From: Thioclava sp. JE_KL1
Lineage (GTDB): Bacteria; Pseudomonadota; Alphaproteobacteria; Rhodobacterales; Rhodobacteraceae
Assembly (NCBI RefSeq): GCF_009296265.1
Contig: NZ_WBJS01000003.1
Span: 310,001-374,000, forward strand
DNA: 64,000 bases
Reading direction: 5' to 3'
Part shown: one piece after another, positions 1 through 8,182 of the stretch
Layout: each line of letters opens with the position of its first letter
Position numbering within the stretch: position 1 is the stretch's first letter
Notes under the pieces: generated by a model
What the model was told of the DNA's origin: nothing
Database searches by the model: none
The model's input: the letters and a program-made list of their open reading frames with translations, nothing else
Translations under genes and position numbers: made by a program

Positions 1-40
1 CAGACCGAGGCGCATGCCCCGGCCCGAGAGAGATGTGACA

Positions 41-859
41 ATGAACGAGAGCGCCGTGACCGACATCCCCAAGGTGAAGACCCTGCCCGACGCGCAGACC
101 GTGACCGAAGTGACCCATTGGACGGACCGGCTGTTTTCCTTCCGCGTGAGCCGCCCGCAGTCCCTGCGCTTCCGGTCGGGCGAGTTCGTGATGATCGGGC
201 TGATGGGCGACAATGGTAAACCGCTGCTGCGCGCCTATTCCATCGCCTCGCCCAACTGGGACGAGGAGCTGGAATTCTACTCGATCAAGGTGCCCGATGG
301 CCCGCTGACCTCGAAGCTGCAGCATATCAATGTGGGCGACCAGATCATCCTGCGCCCGAAGCCCGTGGGCACGCTCGTCCATGACGCACTGCTGCCCGGC
401 AAGCGGGTGTGGTTCCTCGCCACCGGCACCGGCATCGCGCCCTTCGCCTCGCTGATGCGCGACCCTGAGACCTACGACAAGTTCGACGAGGTCATCATGA
501 TGCATACCTGCCGGACGGTCGAGGAACTGGAATATGGTCGCCAGCTCGTCGAAAACCTGATCAACGATCCGCTGATCGGCGAGATGGTGGACGGCAAGCT
601 GAAATACTACCCGACCACGACCCGCGAGGAATCCCCCCATATGGGTCGGATCACCGATAATCTCGAAAACGGCAAGGTGTTCAAGGATCTCGGCCTCGAG
701 CCGATGAACCCCGAGACCGATCGCGCGATGGTCTGCGGCTCGCTCGCCTTCAACAAGGACGTGATGGCGGTGCTCGAAGGGTTCGGCCTGCGCGAGGGCG
801 CGAATTCCGAGCCGCGCGAATATGTGGTCGAGAAGGCATTCGTCGGCGACGGCATCTGA
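41..859 (+). CDS. fpr: Ferredoxin--NADP reductase
   Basis: This 272-residue cytoplasmic flavoprotein passes electrons between NADPH and ferredoxin or flavodoxin. The FAD-binding motif RAYS is at residues 64-67 and the nucleotide-binding motif GTGIAPF at 129-135. The C-terminus (VEKAFVGDGI) extends beyond the usual terminal aromatic residue, as in the bacterial FPR subclass found in Rhodobacter. I chose the ATG at 41 over an in-frame ATG at 14 because family similarity begins there and a GAGAGAG purine run lies just upstream. The gene ends just before a structured repeat and no co-transcribed neighbour is visible. Confidence 0.93.
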   Translation: MNESAVTDIPKVKTLPDAQTVTEVTHWTDRLFSFRVSRPQSLRFRSGEFVMIGLMGDNGKPLLRAYSIASPNWDEELEFYSIKVPDGPLTSKLQHINVGDQIILRPKPVGTLVHDALLPGKRVWFLATGTGIAPFASLMRDPETYDKFDEVIMMHTCRTVEELEYGRQLVENLINDPLIGEMVDGKLKYYPTTTREESPHMGRITDNLENGKVFKDLGLEPMNPETDRAMVCGSLAFNKDVMAVLEGFGLREGANSEPREYVVEKAFVGDGI

Positions 860-867
860 TCTGGATC

Positions 868-1001
868 GGGGGTCTCTGCCCCCTCGGGCTTCGCCCTCAC
901 CCCCGGGATATTTCTCAAGAGCGAAGATGGGCGTCTGTCCTGTCTTCGCTCTTTTCAAATATCCCGGGGCGCGCGCGGCAGCGCGCGGGGGCAGAGCCCC
1001 C
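868..1001. repeat. Composite inverted repeat, head-to-head pair of ATATCCCGG-type elements
   Basis: Two copies of the window's common intergenic repeat face each other. The left copy runs from a GGGGG-TCTCTG-CCCCC hairpin through CCCCCGGGATATTT. The right copy is its mirror, AAATATCCCGGGG followed by GGGGG-CAGAG-CCCCC. The centre holds an extra stem, GAGCGAAGA at 919-927 paired with TCTTCGCTC at 942-950. The whole 134 bp is an imperfect palindrome that could act as a bidirectional 3'-end structure after fpr. Confidence 0.8.
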
Positions 1002-1031
1002 TTGTGACCCAGCGTTTTTTTCCGTCGCGAC

Positions 1032-1060
1032 TTGGGAGATCGCCTGATCGTTGCTATCTT
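1032..1060 (+). promoter_or_regulatory. Candidate sigma70-type promoter of the hemolysin III gene
   Basis: A TTGGGA -35 element (1032-1037) and a TATCTT -10 element (1055-1060) are separated by exactly 17 bp. They lie about 27 bp upstream of the start codon at 1088, in otherwise unassigned DNA. No direct evidence of activity is available. Confidence 0.4.
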
Positions 1061-1087
1061 GAAGGCATGACCTAGGGGACCACCAAG

Positions 1088-1729
1088 ATGACGCGCCACC
1101 AATTGAGCCACAGCTTTCGCGAACATGTCGCCGATGGCGTCGTCCATGTGCTGGGCGTCGTTTTCGCCGTGGCAGGCGTCAGCGCACTGATCGTCTGGGC
1201 GTCGCTGGCCGCACCGGCCGGGCGGGTTTGGCCGCTCGCGGTCTATTCCGTGGGGCTGATCGCCTCTTTCTCGCTCTCGGCGGCCTATAACCTGACCCTG
1301 CATGCGCCGACGCGCGCGGTGCTGCGGCGCTTCGATCACGCAGCGATTTATCTACTGATTGCAGGTACTTACACGCCGATGGCGCTGATCGGCCTCGGCG
1401 GGGTCGCTGGCTGGGCGCTGACCGCGACGGTCTGGGCGCTTGCGACTTTCGGCATCGTGATGAAGCTCGGCTTCTTCCACCGCGCGGAGCGCACGGGGTT
1501 CTGGCTCTATCTGGCGATGGGCTGGCTCGGGATGATCGCGATGTGGCCGCTGATCGTGGCCCTGCCCCTGCCCGCGCTGATCCTGCTGGTCGTGGGCGGG
1601 CTGACCTATACGGTCGGCGTGATCTTCTACCAGACCGAGCGCATCCCCTTCTCGCGCGCGATCTGGCACGGCCATGTGCTGGCCGCAGCCGCGACGCATT
1701 ACGCCGCGGTGATCGTGATCTCGCACTGA
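1088..1729 (+). CDS. Hemolysin III family (PAQR-like) integral membrane protein
   Basis: This 213-residue protein has about seven hydrophobic segments. It carries the conserved histidines of the HlyIII/PAQR superfamily: HVADGVVHVLG near the N-terminus, RFDHAAIYLLIAGTYTP in the middle and WHGHVLAAAATHY at the C-terminus. In the family these form a buried metal site. Members are inner-membrane proteins. The haemolysis name is historical and the bacterial role is poorly defined. The start ATG follows GACCACCAAG, a weak ribosome site. The gene converges on tgt, with 7 bp between stop codons. Confidence 0.88.
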   Translation: MTRHQLSHSFREHVADGVVHVLGVVFAVAGVSALIVWASLAAPAGRVWPLAVYSVGLIASFSLSAAYNLTLHAPTRAVLRRFDHAAIYLLIAGTYTPMALIGLGGVAGWALTATVWALATFGIVMKLGFFHRAERTGFWLYLAMGWLGMIAMWPLIVALPLPALILLVVGGLTYTVGVIFYQTERIPFSRAIWHGHVLAAAATHYAAVIVISH

Positions 1730-1736
1730 GCGGGGG

Positions 1737-2864
1737 TCAGAGCGGCTCGATATCGCCCATCGCGCGGGTTTCGTGGAATTCCGAGACGAAGCGCGCCAGT
1801 GCGCCCTCGTCGATCGCCGCGCGCAGGCCCGCCATCAGTTCCTGATAGTAATGCAGGTTGTGCCAGGTCAGCAGCATCCCCGAGATCATCTCGCCGGAGC
1901 GGAAGACGTGGTGCAGATAGGCGCGCGAATAATTCGAGCAGGCCGGGCACGTGCAGGCCTCGTCTAAGGGCCGCGGATCATCGGCATGGCGGGCGTTCTT
2001 GATGTTCACCTGACCGCGACGGGTCCAGGCTTGACCGGTGCGCCCCGAGCGCGATGGCAGCACGCAATCCATCATGTCGATGCCGCGCTCGACTGCGCCC
2101 ACGATATCGTCGGGCTTGCCGACGCCCATCAGGTAGCGCGGTTTGTCCTGCGGCAGCATGCCCGGCGCATAGTCGAGCACGCCGAACATCGCCTCTTGCC
2201 CCTCGCCCACGGCGAGGCCGCCGACGGCGTAGCCCTCGAAGCCGATTTCCTTGAGTTTCTCGGCACTTTCCTCGCGAAGCTCACGCGTCACGCCACCCTG
2301 CTGGATGCCGAACAGCGCATGGCCGGGACGGTCGCCGAAGGCATCGCGCGAGCGTTGCGCCCATCGCATCGAGAGGCGCATTGACTTGGCCACTTCTTCC
2401 TCGGTCGCGGGCAGCGCGGGGCACTCGTCGAAGCACATCACGATATCCGAGCCCAGCAGCTTCTGGATCTCCATCGAGCGTTCGGGCGAGAGCATATGTT
2501 TCGAGCCGTCGACATGGGAGGCAAAGGTCACGCCGTCCTCGGTCAGCTTGCGCAGAGACGCGAGGCTCATCACCTGAAACCCGCCCGAGTCGGTCAGGAT
2601 CGGCTTCTCCCAATTCATGAACTTGTGGAGCCCGCCCAGACGCGCAACCCGCTCCGCACCGGGGCGCAGCATAAGGTGGTAGGTATTGCCCAGCAGAATA
2701 TCCGCGCCGGTCGCGGCGACGCTTTCGGGCATCATCGCCTTCACGGTCGCGGCGGTGCCCACGGGCATGAAGGCCGGCGTGCGGATTTCGCCGCGCGGCG
2801 TCGAGATCGTCCCGGTGCGCGCAGCACCATCGGTGGCCTTGAGGGTGAAGCTGAACTTGGTCAT
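1737..2864 (-). CDS. tgt: Queuine tRNA-guanosine(34) transglycosylase
   Basis: This 375-residue enzyme exchanges guanine-34 of GU(N) anticodon tRNAs for preQ1, a step in queuosine synthesis. Diagnostic parts are [10 protein letters not shown] with a catalytic Asp, [25 protein letters not shown] in the active-site barrel, and the C-terminal zinc site [10 protein letters not shown] followed by YLHHVF. I start at the MTKFSF methionine (2864), where family similarity begins and an AGGAGA ribosome site sits upstream. An open frame extends further upstream but looks non-coding. No other queuosine gene lies in the window. Confidence 0.95.
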   Translation of the reverse strand: MTKFSFTLKATDGAARTGTISTPRGEIRTPAFMPVGTAATVKAMMPESVAATGADILLGNTYHLMLRPGAERVARLGGLHKFMNWEKPILTDSGGFQVMSLASLRKLTEDGVTFASHVDGSKHMLSPERSMEIQKLLGSDIVMCFDECPALPATEEEVAKSMRLSMRWAQRSRDAFGDRPGHALFGIQQGGVTRELREESAEKLKEIGFEGYAVGGLAVGEGQEAMFGVLDYAPGMLPQDKPRYLMGVGKPDDIVGAVERGIDMMDCVLPSRSGRTGQAWTRRGQVNIKNARHADDPRPLDEACTCPACSNYSRAYLHHVFRSGEMISGMLLTWHNLHYYQELMAGLRAAIDEGALARFVSEFHETRAMGDIEPL

Positions 2865-2958
2865 CTGGGGCTCTCCTTCGGCCCCGGCTGATAGACCCAA
2901 AGCGCCGCGAAGGGAAGGCCGCGTGGGGCGCAAGGGCATGGACCGGAATCGCATTTTG

Positions 2959-2973
2959 GCCTTACGCTAAGGC
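2959..2973 (+). promoter_or_regulatory. Small inverted repeat next to a strong ribosome binding site
   Basis: GCCTTA-CGC-TAAGGC forms a perfect 6-bp stem. It is followed at once by AAAAGGAGG, the very strong ribosome binding site of the gene starting at 2989. It could be an operator or a short 5'-leader hairpin, and the sequence does not decide between them. Confidence 0.3.
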
Positions 2974-2988
2974 AAAAGGAGGCTCGCC

Positions 2989-3804
2989 ATGTTTCGTTCC
3001 ATCCTTCTAACCCTCTGCGCCACGCTCGCGCCGTTCGCCGCTGCCGCGCAAAACCAGCGCATCAGCCATTGCATCGCGATCGCCGATGCCGCGCCCGGGA
3101 TCGAGTATCTGCACAAAGCCAGCTGGTCCGACCCGGTGCCGGAGCAATCGGTGCGGTTGCATTACATCGACCATTCGATGGTGCTGTTGCAGACCGAGGG
3201 CGGGCTGTCGGTCGTGACTGATTTCAACGGCTGGACCGGCGGGGCGCGCTTTGCCCCTGACTACGTCACGATGAACCATGCCCATTCGAGCCATATGACC
3301 GATATGATCCCCGAAGGCACGGTGGCCCTGAAAGGCTGGTCAGATCAGTTCGGCATCGCCGCCGAGCATCATCTGGATCTGGGAGAGATGCTGATCCGCA
3401 ATGTGCCCACCGCGATCCGCAGCTTTGGCGGAGTCGAGGAGAACGGCAACTCGATCTTCGTCTTCGAGGTTGCAGGGTTGTGCATCGGCCATCTGGGCCA
3501 TCTGCATCACGAGCCCGATCCTGCGCAATATGCGGCGCTGGGGCGACTCGATGTGGTGATGGCGGCGGTGGATGGCTCGATGACGGTCGATCAGCCGACG
3601 ATGATCCGCATCCTGAACCGGCTGCGCTCGCGCATCGTGATCCCGGTCCATTGGTTCGGCGAACCCACCCTGCAGAGCTTTCTCGACGGGATGGAAGGCG
3701 TCTTCGCGGTCGAGCGGCCCGGCGTGAGCGAGGTGATCGTTTCGCTCAGGACCCTGCCGCGCGAGCCAACCGTGATGGTGCTGGAGCCGGAGCGACTGCA
3801 ATAA
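2989..3804 (+). CDS. Exported metallo-beta-lactamase-fold hydrolase
   Basis: This 271-residue protein has an N-terminal signal peptide of about 20 residues ending in AAAAQ, so it is probably periplasmic. The body matches the L-ascorbate-6-phosphate lactonase-like (UlaG-type) metallo-beta-lactamase fold. Metal-ligand candidates are MNHAHSSHM (HxHxxH-like), GHLGHLHH and IPVHWFG. The start is supported by a near-perfect AAAAGGAGG ribosome site. The substrate is unknown. The gene converges on holC and seems monocistronic. Confidence 0.8.
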   Translation: MFRSILLTLCATLAPFAAAAQNQRISHCIAIADAAPGIEYLHKASWSDPVPEQSVRLHYIDHSMVLLQTEGGLSVVTDFNGWTGGARFAPDYVTMNHAHSSHMTDMIPEGTVALKGWSDQFGIAAEHHLDLGEMLIRNVPTAIRSFGGVEENGNSIFVFEVAGLCIGHLGHLHHEPDPAQYAALGRLDVVMAAVDGSMTVDQPTMIRILNRLRSRIVIPVHWFGEPTLQSFLDGMEGVFAVERPGVSEVIVSLRTLPREPTVMVLEPERLQ

Positions 3805-3811
3805 GCTCCTC

Positions 3812-4270
3812 TCAACTCTCCGCCTTCTTCTCCCAGCGGCCGCCCTCTTCCGACCAGTAGATCGCTTTCGCGCCCGCGCCGGTCAGGGTCTTCCATTGCC
3901 CGCGTGCGTGTTGCACCGCCTGCGGGTCGTTGCCGTCAAACAGGATCCAGACGCGCTTATGGGCGTCGGTTTCCTCTGCTGCGACCTCGGCGCCGTCGAC
4001 GGCCATCATCGCCTCGCGCCCGTCGCCTGCGGGCGCGGTGCCCAGCAGGATCGGCTGCAGCGCGTCATGCGGCCCACCTGCGAGCCCGTGCGGCAGGAAG
4101 CTTGCCTCGTTTCCCATCAGCCAGAGCCTCTGGTCTAGCCAGTCGAGCCGCGCGGAATCGGTCCCGCGCAAGTCCACCTTCCAACCCTGCTCCACCGCCC
4201 GGGAGGCGAGGTTCAGCACCACCTCCTCGAGGCTGGAGCGGGTCAGATGGTAGAAATTGACCTGCCCCAT
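3812..4270 (-). CDS. holC: DNA polymerase III subunit chi
   Basis: This 152-residue protein matches HolC: it opens MGQVNFYHLTRSSLEEVV, has the QRLW strand, and contains WILFDGNDP and WKTLTGAGAKAIYW in the Rossmann-like core. Chi binds single-strand binding protein and links it to the clamp loader through psi, although psi is usually not recognisable in alphaproteobacteria. The gene lies 1 bp after the pepA stop on the same strand. That pepA-holC pairing is common across proteobacteria and implies co-transcription. Confidence 0.93.
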   Translation of the reverse strand: MGQVNFYHLTRSSLEEVVLNLASRAVEQGWKVDLRGTDSARLDWLDQRLWLMGNEASFLPHGLAGGPHDALQPILLGTAPAGDGREAMMAVDGAEVAAEETDAHKRVWILFDGNDPQAVQHARGQWKTLTGAGAKAIYWSEEGGRWEKKAES

Positions 4271-4271
4271 C

Positions 4272-5741
4272 TCAGGCTTCGAACTTGTCGCGGATCAGGC
4301 GGTCGAGCATGCGCACGCCCCAGCCGGTCGGGCCTTTCGGCGCCAGCGTGGTCTCCCCCGGCGGAAGCGCCACGCCCGCGATGTCGATATGGCACCACGG
4401 CACCTCGTCCTTGACGAAGCGCTTGAGGAAAGCGGCCGCGGTGATCGCGCCGCCCCAACGGTTGCCGACATTGCGCATATCGGCCAGCCGAGATTTCAGC
4501 GCCTTGTCATAGGCGGGTTGCAGCGGCATGTGCCACGCGCCCTCGCCCTCGGTCTTCGCCGCTTTAAGAATGTCGGCTACGAACTTGTCATCATTGGCGA
4601 AAAGACCCGCGTTCTCGTGGCCGAGGGCGACGATCACGGCCCCGGTCAGCGTGGCGAGATTGACCATCGCCTTGGGCTGGAACCGGTCCTGCGCATACCA
4701 GAGCACATCGGCCAGAACGAGACGGCCTTCGGCATCGGTGTTGATCACTTCGATCGTGTCGCCCTTCATCGAGGTCACGATATCGCCGGGGCGTTGCGCG
4801 CGCCCGTCGGGCATGTTCTCGACCAGGCCGACGAGGCCCACGACATTCGCCTTGGCCTTGCGCAGCGCCAGCGTCCGCATCACGCCCGAGACGACGCCTG
4901 CGCCGCCCATATCCATCGTCATCTCTTCCATGCCCGCGCCGGGCTTGAGGGAGATGCCGCCCGCATCGAAGACGACGCCCTTGCCGACGAGCGCGAAGGG
5001 CGCCTCGCCCTCCTCGCCGCCCTTCCATTGCATAACGACGAGCTTGGAGGGCATTTCAGAGCCCATGCCGACGCCCAGAAGCGCACCCATGCCGAGCTTC
5101 TTCATGTCCTCCTCTTCGAGGATTTCGACATCGAGGCCCAGCTCCTGCATCGCGGCGAGGCGGGCTGCGAAATCGTCGGTGGTCAGGATATTGGCGGGCT
5201 CGTTGACGAGATCGCGGGTGAAGAACACGCCCTCGGCCAGTGCTGCATGCGGGGCCGCGGCGGCGGCGACCTCTTCGGGCTTGTCGACCATGATCGTCAC
5301 CGGCCCGTAGGCCTTCTTGTCCTCGCCCGTGTGATAGTCGAAGCGATAGGCGCGCAACGCAAGGCCCAGCGACAGATCGGCCGCGCGCGGATGGTTCTGC
5401 GCCACCACGAGCGCGCCCGCCTCCCCCAGTTTGGCCCCGATCGCAGCCCCCGCCTTGCGGGCCTCGTCGGCGCTGGCCTTGCGGTCGAGCCGCACCAGCT
5501 GCACCGCTTCGGCGGCAATCGCGGCGGGCCAGCTCAACTCCATCGCATCGCCCGCACCGAGCCCCGCGAAGGCTTCCGAGTCCACCGCGCGCTTGATCGC
5601 GCCTTTCATCGCCCGATCCAGCTTGCGCCCGGCCTGCCCCAGCTTGCCGTCACCGCCCACGACCAGCGCGATCCGCCCGCTTTGGGTGGCGAAGACCTCC
5701 GGATCGGTTTCCTTGAAGGCGATAGCAACAGGTTGGGTCAT
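4272..5741 (-). CDS. pepA: Leucyl aminopeptidase (M17 family)
   Basis: This 489-residue cytosolic metallo-exopeptidase releases N-terminal residues from peptides. The M17 signature NTDAEGRLVLAD is present, with metal-binding stretches GKGVVFDAGGISLKPG and TMDMGGAG. The N-terminal macro-like domain occupies roughly the first 160 residues. Length and order match bacterial PepA. The gene is divergent from lptF, as in many proteobacteria, and leads directly into holC. Confidence 0.95.
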   Translation of the reverse strand: MTQPVAIAFKETDPEVFATQSGRIALVVGGDGKLGQAGRKLDRAMKGAIKRAVDSEAFAGLGAGDAMELSWPAAIAAEAVQLVRLDRKASADEARKAGAAIGAKLGEAGALVVAQNHPRAADLSLGLALRAYRFDYHTGEDKKAYGPVTIMVDKPEEVAAAAAPHAALAEGVFFTRDLVNEPANILTTDDFAARLAAMQELGLDVEILEEEDMKKLGMGALLGVGMGSEMPSKLVVMQWKGGEEGEAPFALVGKGVVFDAGGISLKPGAGMEEMTMDMGGAGVVSGVMRTLALRKAKANVVGLVGLVENMPDGRAQRPGDIVTSMKGDTIEVINTDAEGRLVLADVLWYAQDRFQPKAMVNLATLTGAVIVALGHENAGLFANDDKFVADILKAAKTEGEGAWHMPLQPAYDKALKSRLADMRNVGNRWGGAITAAAFLKRFVKDEVPWCHIDIAGVALPPGETTLAPKGPTGWGVRMLDRLIRDKFEA

Positions 5742-5921
5742 GTGGGGTTCTCCGAAGATGAGACCGGCGCGCGCGTCGGCGGCGCTCGGTCGCGATTGGC
5801 ATCAAATTGCGCGCGAGCCTAGCCCTGCCTCCGGAAAATGAAAAGCACCCCCGCTGTGCCCTTCCCTCACTTCGCCCGACAGGCTAGAGAAAGGGAAATA
5901 TTCGGGGGTATTGAGAGGGTC

Positions 5922-7067
5922 GTGACGCAACTGGACAGATATGTTTTGTCCAAATTGATGGCGCTGTTCGGGTTTTTCGCGCTCGTGCTGGTCTCCGTCT
6001 ATTGGGTCAACCGGGCTGTGATCATGTTCGACAGCCTGATTTCGGATGGCCAGACCGCAACGGTGGTGCTGGAATTCACCGCGCTGACCTTGCCTTACGT
6101 CATCCGCATCGTGCTGCCGGTCGCCGCCTTCGCCGCCACGATCTACGCGTTCAACCGGCTCGATCAGGACAGCGAATTGGTGGTGATGCGCGCCACCGGC
6201 ACCTCGAACTGGCGGCTGGCGCGTCCGGTGCTGGTCTTCGGGCTGATCGCCTCGGTGATGATGGCTTTGCTGGTGAATTTCCTCGTCCCCGCCGCGAAAG
6301 CCCGGCTGGCCGAGCGCCAGCAGGAGGTCGCGCAGAACCTGACCGCGAAATTCCTCACCGAAGGCACGTTCCAGCATCCCGCGCCGGGCATCTCGATCTA
6401 TATCCGGCGAATTTCCGATCTGGGGGAGTTGCAGGACATCTTCGTCTCCGACAGCCGCTCGGCGCAGACGAGCACGATCTACACCGCCGACAAGGGCGTG
6501 ATTGTGAAGACCGAGACGGGGCCGAAACTGATCATGTTCTCGGGTATGGCCCAGACCCTGCGCAAACCCTCGGACCGCCTGTCGGTCACGCGGTTCAGCA
6601 ATTTCACCTATGATATCGGCTCGTTCCTGAAGGCCGGGAAAGCACGGGCACCGAAGATCGACGAGATGACGACGCCGCGCCTCGCCGCGATGATGGCCGG
6701 GACCGGTCTGGACGCGACGCCGGGCGCGGAGAACGCCAAGGCGGCCCGCGACGCGCTGCGGCTGGAGCTTGCCCGGCGGATCACCCAGCCCCTTCTGGCG
6801 CCGATCGCGGCGCTGATCGGCTTCTCGGCGCTGATGATGGGCACGTTTTCGCGCTTCGGCATGTGGCGGCAGATGTCGCTCGCCATCGGCGGGCTGATCG
6901 TGGTGCAGGTTCTGCAGAACGCCGCCGAGACGAGTTCCGGGCGCGATCCCTCGCTCTGGCCAAGCCTGATCGCGCCGACGCTGGGCGGGATCGTGATGGT
7001 GCTGTTCATGCTGTGGTGGTCGGGGCGTCCGCGCCGTATCCGGCCCAAGCGGGAGGCTGCCGCATGA
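5922..7067 (+). CDS. lptF: LPS export ABC transporter permease LptF
   Basis: This 381-residue inner-membrane protein is one of the paired permeases (with LptG) that lift lipopolysaccharide toward the LptD channel, powered by LptB. Transmembrane segments sit near the N-terminus (LMALFGFFALVLVSVYW) and in three C-terminal helices, with a periplasmic beta-jellyroll between. I chose the GTG at 5922, giving MTQLDRYVLSKLM, because family similarity starts there and GAGAGGG lies 4 bp upstream. An in-frame ATG at 5838 would add a non-conserved leader. It overlaps lptG by 4 bp. Confidence 0.93.
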   Translation: MTQLDRYVLSKLMALFGFFALVLVSVYWVNRAVIMFDSLISDGQTATVVLEFTALTLPYVIRIVLPVAAFAATIYAFNRLDQDSELVVMRATGTSNWRLARPVLVFGLIASVMMALLVNFLVPAAKARLAERQQEVAQNLTAKFLTEGTFQHPAPGISIYIRRISDLGELQDIFVSDSRSAQTSTIYTADKGVIVKTETGPKLIMFSGMAQTLRKPSDRLSVTRFSNFTYDIGSFLKAGKARAPKIDEMTTPRLAAMMAGTGLDATPGAENAKAARDALRLELARRITQPLLAPIAALIGFSALMMGTFSRFGMWRQMSLAIGGLIVVQVLQNAAETSSGRDPSLWPSLIAPTLGGIVMVLFMLWWSGRPRRIRPKREAAA

Positions 7068-8182
7068 CGCTTGCCCTCTATCTTGCGAAACGGTTCCTCC
7101 GCAGCTTCCTGATCGTCGCGGCGAGCTTCTGGGGCATCCTGTTCCTGATCGACGTGGTCGAGGAAATCCGCCGCTTCTCCGATCAGGGGCTGAGCCTGCT
7201 GCAGCTCTCGGTGCTCTCTGCGCTCAACATCCCCGAGACGATTTACACCATCCTGCCGCTGATTGTGATGCTGTCGGCGGTGGCGCTGTTCGTCGCACTG
7301 GCGCGCAGTTCGGAACTGGTGGTTATCCGGGCGGCGGGCCGGTCCGCGCTGCGGATGCTGGCAGCCCCGATCGCGGCGGCGCTGGTGATTGGTCTACTGG
7401 CGCTGCTGGTCGGCAACCCGCTCGTCTCCGCCACCTCGAAGCGCTACGAGACGCTCGTCGATCACTACACGTCCGATGGTGGCTCGACCGTCTCGATCGG
7501 GCGCGAGGGTGTCTGGATGCGGCAAAGCGCGGGCCTTGCCTCGGACGGCAAATCGCTGGCGCAGGCGGTGATCCATGCCGAACGCGCCAATGGCGATGCC
7601 ACGACCCTGCACGGCGTGACCTTCCTGATCTTCGACCCTAATCGCGGCCCGGTGCGCCGGATCGACGCGAAGACCGCGACGCTGGTGCCGGGCGCATGGC
7701 AGTTGCAGGACGTGAAGGACTGGCCGCTGGGCGAATCCACCAACCCCGAGCGCGACGCCACCACCCAAGACAGCCTCTCGCTGCCCTCGGAGCTGACGGT
7801 TGCCAGCATCCGCGACAGTTTCGGCAAGCCCTCCGCCGTTCCGATCTGGCAATTGCCAAGCTTCATCGCGTCGCTCGAGGATGCGGGCTTCTCGGCGCGG
7901 CGCCATATCGTGTGGTTCCAGATGGAGCTCGCGCTGCCGGTGCTGCTGGCGGCGATGGTGCTGATCGCGGCGAGCTTCACGATGGATCATGTGCGCTTCG
8001 GCGGCATCGGAACGAAGGTTCTTTTGGCCTTGGCGGCGGGTCTGGGCTTGTTCTTCCTGCGCAATATCGCGCAAGTTCTGGGCGATAACGGACAGATTCC
8101 CGTTCTGCTCGCGGCCTGGGCGCCGCCAGTGATCGGGTTGATGCTGCCGCTGGCGCGGCTACTGCACCGGGAGGATGGGTGA
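7064..8182 (+). CDS. lptG: LPS export ABC transporter permease LptG
   Basis: This 372-residue partner of LptF has the same architecture: an N-terminal transmembrane helix (FLIVAASFWGILFLIDVV), a periplasmic jellyroll and a C-terminal helical bundle. The start is the ATG of an ATGA overlap with the lptF stop, indicating translational coupling. It in turn overlaps the lptD start. The ATPase LptB and LptA/LptC are not encoded in the window. Confidence 0.93.
   Translation: MTLALYLAKRFLRSFLIVAASFWGILFLIDVVEEIRRFSDQGLSLLQLSVLSALNIPETIYTILPLIVMLSAVALFVALARSSELVVIRAAGRSALRMLAAPIAAALVIGLLALLVGNPLVSATSKRYETLVDHYTSDGGSTVSIGREGVWMRQSAGLASDGKSLAQAVIHAERANGDATTLHGVTFLIFDPNRGPVRRIDAKTATLVPGAWQLQDVKDWPLGESTNPERDATTQDSLSLPSELTVASIRDSFGKPSAVPIWQLPSFIASLEDAGFSARRHIVWFQMELALPVLLAAMVLIAASFTMDHVRFGGIGTKVLLALAAGLGLFFLRNIAQVLGDNGQIPVLLAAWAPPVIGLMLPLARLLHREDG

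Noticed and set aside
4257-5822. A 521-codon plus-strand open frame opposite pepA
   Set aside because: PepA has the M17 signature on the minus strand; the plus-strand translation is His/Arg-rich with no family resemblance.
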